Source: Streptomyces sp. WM4235
GTDB taxonomy: Bacteria; Actinomycetota; Actinomycetes; Streptomycetales; Streptomycetaceae
Direction: 5' to 3'
Length of the DNA: 19,482 nt
NCBI RefSeq assembly: GCF_001279725.1
Contig: NZ_LGDE01000472.1
Coordinates: forward strand, 1 to 19,482
A program made the position numbers and the translations under genes. Positions 15,451 to 19,482 of this stretch are shown in pieces. How positions within the stretch are numbered: position 1 is the stretch's first letter; every line of letters starts with the position of its first letter. Below the pieces are notes generated by a model. The model did no database searches. It was not told where the DNA came from and saw only the letters and a program-made list of their open reading frames with translations.

Positions 15451-15662
15451 GGTGTTGCCTGGGTGACTGCGACCCGTGGCCCACCGCCCGGAAACCATGG
15501 CTCGGCCGACGCTCCCCCCGGTGTACGCGTGGATCGAGCGGTACCGCGACCGGACGGGAAGGTTGGCCGGTTCATCACCGACGGAGCCCAAGAGGTCGGG
15601 GACAGTGGCCGCAGACATCGGACGCAGCCCCGCTCGACCAGATCTCCATTGTTGCGGAAGGG

Positions 15663-16934
15663 TCAGTGGCGGGAGCGGGCGGCGGCTTCGCGCAGCGCAT
15701 GGAGGACGGTTCCAAGGCCGAGGACCGCGATGCCGGAGATGACGGCGCCCAGGGGGAGCGCGAAGGCGAGGACCGCGCAGCCGGCCAGACCGATGACGGG
15801 GACGAGACGGCACGGTCGGCCCTCCTCCTCGGTGAGGGTCCAGGCGGAGGCGTTGGTGATGGCGTAGTAGACAAGAACACCGAAGGAGGAGAAGCCGATC
15901 GCCCCGCGGATGTCGGTCGTCGCGGCGAGCACGGCAACGACGGTACCCACGGCCAGCTCGGCGCGGTGCGGGACACCGAAGCGCGGGTGCACGGCGGCCA
16001 GGACGTGCGGCAGGTGACGGTCGCGGGCCATCGCCAGGGTGGTGCGGGAGACCCCGAGGATCAACGCGAGCAATGAGCCGAGCGCGGCGATGGCGCCGCC
16101 CACGCGGACAACGGGCACCAGCCAGTCGGAGCCCGCGGCTTGCACCGCCTCCGACAGCGGGGCTGCAGCGTCAGCGAGCCCGTCCGCTCCCAGCACGGTC
16201 AGGACCGCGATGGCGACGAGGGCGTAGACGGCGAGGGTGATGCCGAGCGCGATCGGGATGGCACGGGGGATGGTACGGGCGGGGTCGCGGACCTCTTCTC
16301 CGAGGGTGGCGATGCGGGCATATCCGGCGAAGGCGAAGAACAGCAGCCCCGAAGCCTGGACCACTCCGCCTATGGTGACGTCCGAGCTGAGGCCCAGCCG
16401 CGCGATGTCCGCACCGCCAGAGGTCAGCGTGGTGACGGCCACGGCGGCGAGGACAGCCAAGACGACCGCGATGGCGGCACGATTCAGGCGCGCGGACTTC
16501 TGCATCCCCGCGTAGTTCAACGCGGTCAGGGCCACGACGGCGGCCACGGCCACAGCGCGCTCCTTGCCGGGCCACAGGTATGCGCCGATGGTCAGGGCCA
16601 TGGCCGCGCACGAGGCGGTCTTGCCGACGATGAACGCCCAACCGGCGAGATGGCCCCAGAAGCCGCCCAGACGCTCGCGGCCGTAAATGTAGGTGCCACC
16701 GGACCGCGGGTAGAGGGCGGCCAGCCGTGCCGAGGAGGTCGCGTTGCAGTAGGCCACGACAGCGGCCAGGGCGAGGGCGAGAAGCAGTCCGGAACCGGCG
16801 GCGCCGGCCGCCGGGCCGAGCGCGGCGAAGATCCCGGCGCCGATCATTGAACCCAGGCCGATCAGCACCGCATCGGACACCCCCAGCTCGCGCCGCATTC
16901 CGCCCGAACCCGTCAAGGCCCCTGCTGCGTTCAC
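15663..16934 (-). CDS. APC-family amino acid permease
   Basis: The product is about 423 residues of almost uninterrupted hydrophobic helices, consistent with the 11-12 transmembrane segments of the amino acid-polyamine-organocation (APC) superfamily. The first helix carries the hallmark LIGLGSMIGAGIF. Other family features are YPRSGGTYIYGRE after helix 2, FAFAGYARIATLGEEVRDPARTIPRAI in the middle, and SRTTLAMARDRHLPHVLA before the later helices. It should import an amino acid or amine by proton symport across the cell membrane; the substrate cannot be read from sequence. Two adjacent GTG codons (16937 and 16934) follow GAGGGAG. The second has 6-base spacing and is preferred, while an upstream GTG at 16973 lacks a ribosome binding site. 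The stop is at 15663-15665. It lies 77 bases downstream of the same-strand small gene and may be cotranscribed with it. No damage is seen, in contrast to its neighbours. Confidence 0.88.
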   Translation of the reverse strand: MNAAGALTGSGGMRRELGVSDAVLIGLGSMIGAGIFAALGPAAGAAGSGLLLALALAAVVAYCNATSSARLAALYPRSGGTYIYGRERLGGFWGHLAGWAFIVGKTASCAAMALTIGAYLWPGKERAVAVAAVVALTALNYAGMQKSARLNRAAIAVVLAVLAAVAVTTLTSGGADIARLGLSSDVTIGGVVQASGLLFFAFAGYARIATLGEEVRDPARTIPRAIPIALGITLAVYALVAIAVLTVLGADGLADAAAPLSEAVQAAGSDWLVPVVRVGGAIAALGSLLALILGVSRTTLAMARDRHLPHVLAAVHPRFGVPHRAELAVGTVVAVLAATTDIRGAIGFSSFGVLVYYAITNASAWTLTEEEGRPCRLVPVIGLAGCAVLAFALPLGAVISGIAVLGLGTVLHALREAAARSRH

Positions 16935-17011
16935 CACGCACTCCCTCTCGCTTCGATCCTGAACTCGGCGCACAGTAGCGGAGCAAGATGTCGGGGAAGG
17001 GGGGCGTTCTC

Positions 17012-17593
17012 TCAGGGGGTCTCGATTGGGTTGTCGGGTGGGCTCCCCTCCGTGCGCTGGACCAAGCGGTAGGTGTACGTACGTTTACTGCCGCGGTGAT
17101 GGCGGCCCTGAAGAATGGCGGCTTCGATCAGGTGGCTGACCGGAGGGTTTGCTCTGCGGATCCGCGTCAACTGTCCGGGATTGAGGTCGACGGCGGCCGT
17201 GGCCGCGCCCAGGGCAACTCCTCGGGCAAGCAAGCGCAGGAGAACACGGAGCGCGAAGGCGTTGAGCTGTCCCTTCGGTGCGACCCGCTGGGCGGCCGCC
17301 ATGGCCGCGGAGCAGGAGAACGCGGTATCGAAGCCGGGATCCTTCCGCCAGGTGGCGAGAAGGGACTCCGTGACACCGGCCGCGGCGGCGCAACCTGCCG
17401 GACCGAGGCCTGCGCCTGCCGCGTGGAGGGCCCATGCGCGGCGCTGGTCCATTTCGGCAGCCAGGTCCTGATGGGCGTGGATCGACGTGATCAGAGCCGA
17501 GTCCAGGCCGTCCGACGCCCTGAGCCGGTTGATCATGTCCTCGGCCCAGTCCCGCAGCGACTGGGCCGCTTCCTCCGGTGGTGGGTTCGTCAA
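17012..17593 (-). CDS. Small helix-turn-helix-like protein of unknown function
   Basis: This 194-codon gene has strong third-position GC. The likely start is TTG at 17593, seven bases after a perfect AGGAGG; a TTG at 17599 is too close to that site. The N-terminal ~55 residues are helical (SLRDWAEDMINRLRAS, DLAAEMDQRRAWALHAAGAG). Two helix-turn-helix-like segments follow: GPAGCAAAAGVTESLLATWRKD, in which A-x-x-A-G-V-x-E-x-x-L-x-x-W matches a homeodomain-like HTH, and PGQLTRIRRANPPVSHLIEAA near the C-terminus. There is no signal peptide or membrane span. The protein might be a DNA-binding regulator or an element-borne accessory protein. I do not recognise the family. It lies immediately upstream of, and on the same strand as, the permease gene, so local regulation of the permease is possible but unproven. 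Confidence 0.6.
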   Translation of the reverse strand: MTNPPPEEAAQSLRDWAEDMINRLRASDGLDSALITSIHAHQDLAAEMDQRRAWALHAAGAGLGPAGCAAAAGVTESLLATWRKDPGFDTAFSCSAAMAAAQRVAPKGQLNAFALRVLLRLLARGVALGAATAAVDLNPGQLTRIRRANPPVSHLIEAAILQGRHHRGSKRTYTYRLVQRTEGSPPDNPIETP

Positions 17594-17634
17594 CCACAAG
17601 CCTCCTGTCGAACTCGGGAGTCTGAAAGTCTATT

Positions 17635-17853
17635 GTGCGCACCGGACGAGCCTGTCGACATGCGGGCTGCGGGCTGCACGACAAGCGGCTCATCGGCGAG
17701 CGGCCGGAACGGCTCCGGGCATGTGCGAATCCGGAGTGCGTATTGCACTTCCGTACTTTCGTGACGTCTCCAAGACGCACCTTCTCATGGTGTTCCACGG
17801 CCGGTGCCGGGGGCCGTGTCAAGGCGGACAGGCGCCATGCTTTGCGTGTCCCG
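17635..17853 (+). pseudogene. CGNR zinc-finger protein remnant (C-terminal end)
   Basis: The frame encodes RPERLRACANPECVLHF, the first Cys pair (C-x4-C) of a CGNR zinc finger, followed by RRTFSWCSTAGAGGRVKADRRHA. The latter aligns with the family ending 'RRRWCS..xCGNRxKxxxxR', but the Cys of the CGNR motif is Ala here. The stretch between the two halves fits the family better in the +1 frame (FRDVSKT), so two compensating indels are likely. The usual ~130-residue N-terminal stress-response (ABATE-like) domain is missing. CGNR proteins are putative transcription regulators; this fragment should not fold with zinc. The frame continues meaninglessly to 18021. Confidence 0.55.
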
Positions 17854-17940
17854 CGACTGACGGAGTGGAATCGCCGCCCCGGCGGAGGTCGGTGCGTAGC
17901 GCGACTCTCGGCGAGCGAACGCCCGGCATCGCCATCGAGT

Positions 17941-17948
17941 GGAGGAGG
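17941..17948 (+). promoter_or_regulatory. Strong ribosome binding site retained in front of a dead kinase gene
   Basis: GGAGGAGG lies seven bases before ATG 17956. Translation from there would give only 21 codons and stop at 18019-18021, because the kinase frame downstream has shifted. Confidence 0.55.
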
Positions 17949-17955
17949 ACCCCGC

Positions 17956-18330
17956 ATGTCGGCACGGCCCGTCCTCGCCGGCCTACGGAGCAGCTCCGGT
18001 CTGCGACGACATGCTGGGTAGTCGCTACCGGCTCCAGGCCCCGATCGGTCCCGTGGTACGGCTGACGCCTTCCGTGGCGTCAACTTGCGCACCCGCATAG
18101 GTGCCGGCCCCCTGAGCCCCGTACAAGTGACACGGATCGGCGCCGACATCTCATCAGCCCTCGATCACGTCACGCACACGGGATCATCCACCATGACGTC
18201 AAACCCGCCAATGTCCTGCTGGGTGAGGAAGGTTCCCCGCACCTGGCCGACCTCGGACTCGTCAGGACGCTGCACGATCACTCCCACAGCGCACCCGACA
18301 CTCTGGTCTGGACGCTCACCTCTATGGCAC
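17956..18330 (+). pseudogene. Hanks-type Ser/Thr protein kinase remnant
   Basis: ATG 17956 behind GGAGGAGG probably marks the original start. After one frameshift, LGSRYRLQAPIG (from 18014) matches the beginning of a PknB-like kinase domain at the Gly-rich loop. The rest of the N-lobe is missing. LSPVQVTRIGADISSALDH (18112-18168) follows, and in a third frame IIHHDVKPANVLLGEEG (18183 onward, catalytic Asp codon 18195-18197) with LADLGLV in place of the DFG region. The canonical HRD Arg is His. At least two frameshifts and a large deletion make it inactive. These kinases are normally membrane-anchored receptors in streptomycetes; no such part remains. Confidence 0.75.
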
Positions 18331-18677
18331 AGGTACCGCCGTTCCGCACTGCGGTGAGGGCGGCGCCCGCGGACACACCTCCACGCACCCCTCACCCCTG
18401 CCGAATGTCGCGGATGCCGATTCCGGCGTCGAACGCGCGCGAGCGCACCTGGTGTCGGTGAGTGAAACGGCTGCCGCACCTCTGGTGACCGGGACGTAGT
18501 CGATGTCGTCTCGGACTTGCTCACCGACGCGCCCTTGTTCTCACCAGCAGCCCTCCCACCCGGAGCCGGGCGCGACTTCGAGGGTGTTGTCGCCCCTTCC
18601 CCCCCTGGTCCTGAACACGGGCATCACGGCAGCGGCACCACCGCCGATCCAGGCTGTGCAAGCGGGCGGCGTCCCGA
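18331..18677. other. Gene-free debris between the kinase remnant and the next fragment
   Basis: About 350 bases hold no recognisable protein on either strand and no convincing hairpin. Open frames that cross it have unbiased, shadow-like composition. It is probably decayed coding sequence of the two flanking pseudogenes. Confidence 0.5.
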
Positions 18678-18836
18678 CTGGGCCGGCTGCGGGGGGACCT
18701 TGCCCCCGGAAACCGGTTCTCGGCCAGGCTCATAGACGGAACCGACAACGAGACCGGCGGCCGCCGTCTCAACGAAGTGTTCACATTGAACCGCATCCTG
18801 GATGGAGACGCGTTCTACGTAAAGATCACCCCCTGA
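18678..18836 (+). pseudogene. C-terminal tail of an unidentified protein
   Basis: From 18678 the frame reads LGRLRGDLAPGNRFSARLID, then GTDNETGGRRLNEVF and a hydrophobic-alternating end ILDGDAFYVKITP, stopping at TGA 18834-18836. This looks like genuine protein: balanced composition, alternating strand pattern and a clean stop. There is no start codon or ribosome binding site, and the frame upstream of about 18615 is closed by a TGA. It is therefore the surviving 3' end of a larger gene. I cannot name its family. Its stop is 17 bases before the next gene, the spacing of an operon partner. The pattern (broken large gene with an intact small gene right behind it) resembles a toxin relic with a surviving immunity gene, but this is speculation. 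Confidence 0.45.
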
Positions 18837-18853
18837 TTAGCGACGGAGCCCCT

Positions 18854-19384
18854 GTGCCTCTCATCACTGAATACAGCACCAGCGCCTACCCGGACCGCGG
18901 GATCGTCGAGGTGTACGACAGCGACGCGTACCTCGGCGACGACGAGGCGTTGGCTCGCTCCAGGACGCAGGTGGTCGCGGGAGACGGTTACCACCTCTTC
19001 CTGCACAGTCTCCAAACCGACATCGAAGTAGAGGTCACCCTCAGGATCTGGGACAGCCCACAAGAGGTGCTGCAAGACACCGAGGGCACGGTCCCGGTAT
19101 CTCTGGAGTCCGAGACAGGCCGGCTTGTGGTCAACCAGCTCACCTTCGGACCAGCGGGTGTGATGGACCTGCCCCGGCCCGGTGTCTACGAGGGGCACGC
19201 GACCTGGAGCGGACGGCAGGCCACAGCCGACTACTACGACACCTGTCGCCAACGTTCTGTCCAAGAGGGATGGAGCGCGGAACAGATCGGCGCTGCATGG
19301 AAGCAGTGCCCCGACGTCGAAAGGTACGTACTCGACCTCTGGTTCGTCAGGGACTGCGAGCCAGACGACGAGGACGACACCTAA
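18854..19384 (+). CDS. Conserved-looking protein of unknown function
   Basis: The product is 176 residues, probably cytoplasmic and acidic, with an extremely acidic tail (EPDDEDDT). The start is GTG 18854, five bases after GGAG (18845-18848); the open frame extends upstream to 18503 but that part is debris. The protein reads as alternating beta-strand segments: GIVEVYDSDAYL, YHLFLHSL, IEVEVTLRIWD, GRLVVNQLTFGPAG and LPRPGVYEGHATWSGR. A helical part (YYDTCRQRSVQEGW) and a closing strand YVLDLWFVRD follow. It has no signal peptide or membrane helix and no catalytic motif that I recognise. It follows the orphan tail at 18678-18836 by 17 bases, so they were probably cotranscribed. Size, acidity and position would suit an immunity protein, but no known immunity family is evident. 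The stop codon TAA overlaps the CTAA at the edge of the IS element. Confidence 0.65.
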   Translation: MPLITEYSTSAYPDRGIVEVYDSDAYLGDDEALARSRTQVVAGDGYHLFLHSLQTDIEVEVTLRIWDSPQEVLQDTEGTVPVSLESETGRLVVNQLTFGPAGVMDLPRPGVYEGHATWSGRQATADYYDTCRQRSVQEGWSAEQIGAAWKQCPDVERYVLDLWFVRDCEPDDEDDT

Positions 19385-19482
19385 GACCGTGTCCTATGTG
19401 GTGAGGCGGGCGAGCCGCTTGTAGCAGCAGATGGCGGCGGCGAGACCGAGAAAGGCCAGGTAGTTGCGGGGGTGGCGTTCGT
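19385..19482 (-). mobile_element. One end of an IS5-like insertion sequence (continues beyond window)
   Basis: The element seems to begin at GACCGTGTCCTATG (19385 onward), directly after CTAA (19381-19384). CTAA fits the 4-bp YTAR-type target preference of the IS427 group of the IS5 family. The transposase stop lies 10 bases inside this end, as is usual for compact IS elements. The other end is outside the window, so the target duplication cannot be verified. Confidence 0.7.
19394..19482 (-). CDS. IS5-family-like transposase, C-terminal end (partial)
   Basis: On the minus strand the right edge encodes ERHPRNYLAFLGLAAAICCY followed by KRLARLTT and a TAG at 19394-19396. This ending is shared by many streptomycete IS5-family DDE transposases. 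The catalytic DDE domain lies beyond the window, so it cannot be said whether the element is intact. Confidence 0.78.
   Translation of the reverse strand, partial: ERHPRNYLAFLGLAAAICCYKRLARLTT

Noticed and set aside
15451..15662. A possible small plus-strand gene starting near 15476
   Set aside because: It overlaps antisense permease sequence for most of its length and shows no motif or ribosome binding site.
14905..16076. Overlapping 320- and 387-codon plus-strand frames
   Set aside because: Their first parts are PPDK debris and the remainder is antisense to the permease gene.

Overview
The window is high-GC actinobacterial DNA, almost certainly from a Streptomyces or close relative. The evidence is strong G/C bias at third codon positions, GTG/TTG starts behind GGAGG-type ribosome binding sites, and typically streptomycete families: a lamin-tail protein, a giant Sec-exported RHS/YD protein, a CGNR zinc finger, Hanks-type kinase debris and an IS5-like transposase end.

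Layout. (1) 1-262 is the C-terminus of a lamin-tail-domain protein, followed by a perfect hairpin. (2) 263-1120 is about 860 bases without a recognisable gene and probably carries the leader and promoter of the next gene. (3) 1121-11656 is one 3.5-kb-codon gene for a secreted polymorphic toxin. Its order is signal peptide, DNRLRE-like domain, NBR1-like Ig domain, FnIII-like domain, start of the RHS shell, three tandem LamG domains, about 30 YD motifs, RHS core with a DPTG motif, Gly/Pro-rich linker, hydrophobic stretch, and a C-terminal NNGH-type DNA/RNA non-specific endonuclease. (4) 11665-12198, eight bases downstream, is a SUKH (SMI1/KNR4) immunity protein. A perfect 12-bp hairpin closes this two-gene toxin-immunity operon.

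(5) 12.35-15.45 kb is a gene graveyard: a decayed VOC/glyoxalase gene, the tail of a minus-strand lipoprotein-like gene colliding with a truncated SulP/STAS permease, and a pyruvate phosphate dikinase that has lost its middle and suffered frameshifts. (6) 15663-16934 (minus) is an intact APC amino acid permease, preceded on the same strand by a small unidentified helix-turn-helix-like gene (17012-17593). (7) 17.6-18.84 kb is more debris: a CGNR zinc-finger remnant, a Ser/Thr kinase remnant that keeps a strong ribosome binding site, and the tail of an unidentified protein. (8) 18854-19384 is an intact gene of unknown function. It ends exactly where an IS5-like element begins, and that element's transposase C-terminus runs off the right edge.

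Functionally, the coherent system is the toxin-immunity pair at 1.1-12.2 kb. The toxin's nuclease module and the immunity gene are lower in GC than the RHS shell, which fits exchange of toxin cassettes onto a conserved delivery scaffold. The surrounding pseudogenes and the IS suggest a recombination-prone accessory region. All family calls come from reading the sequence by eye; no database search was run.
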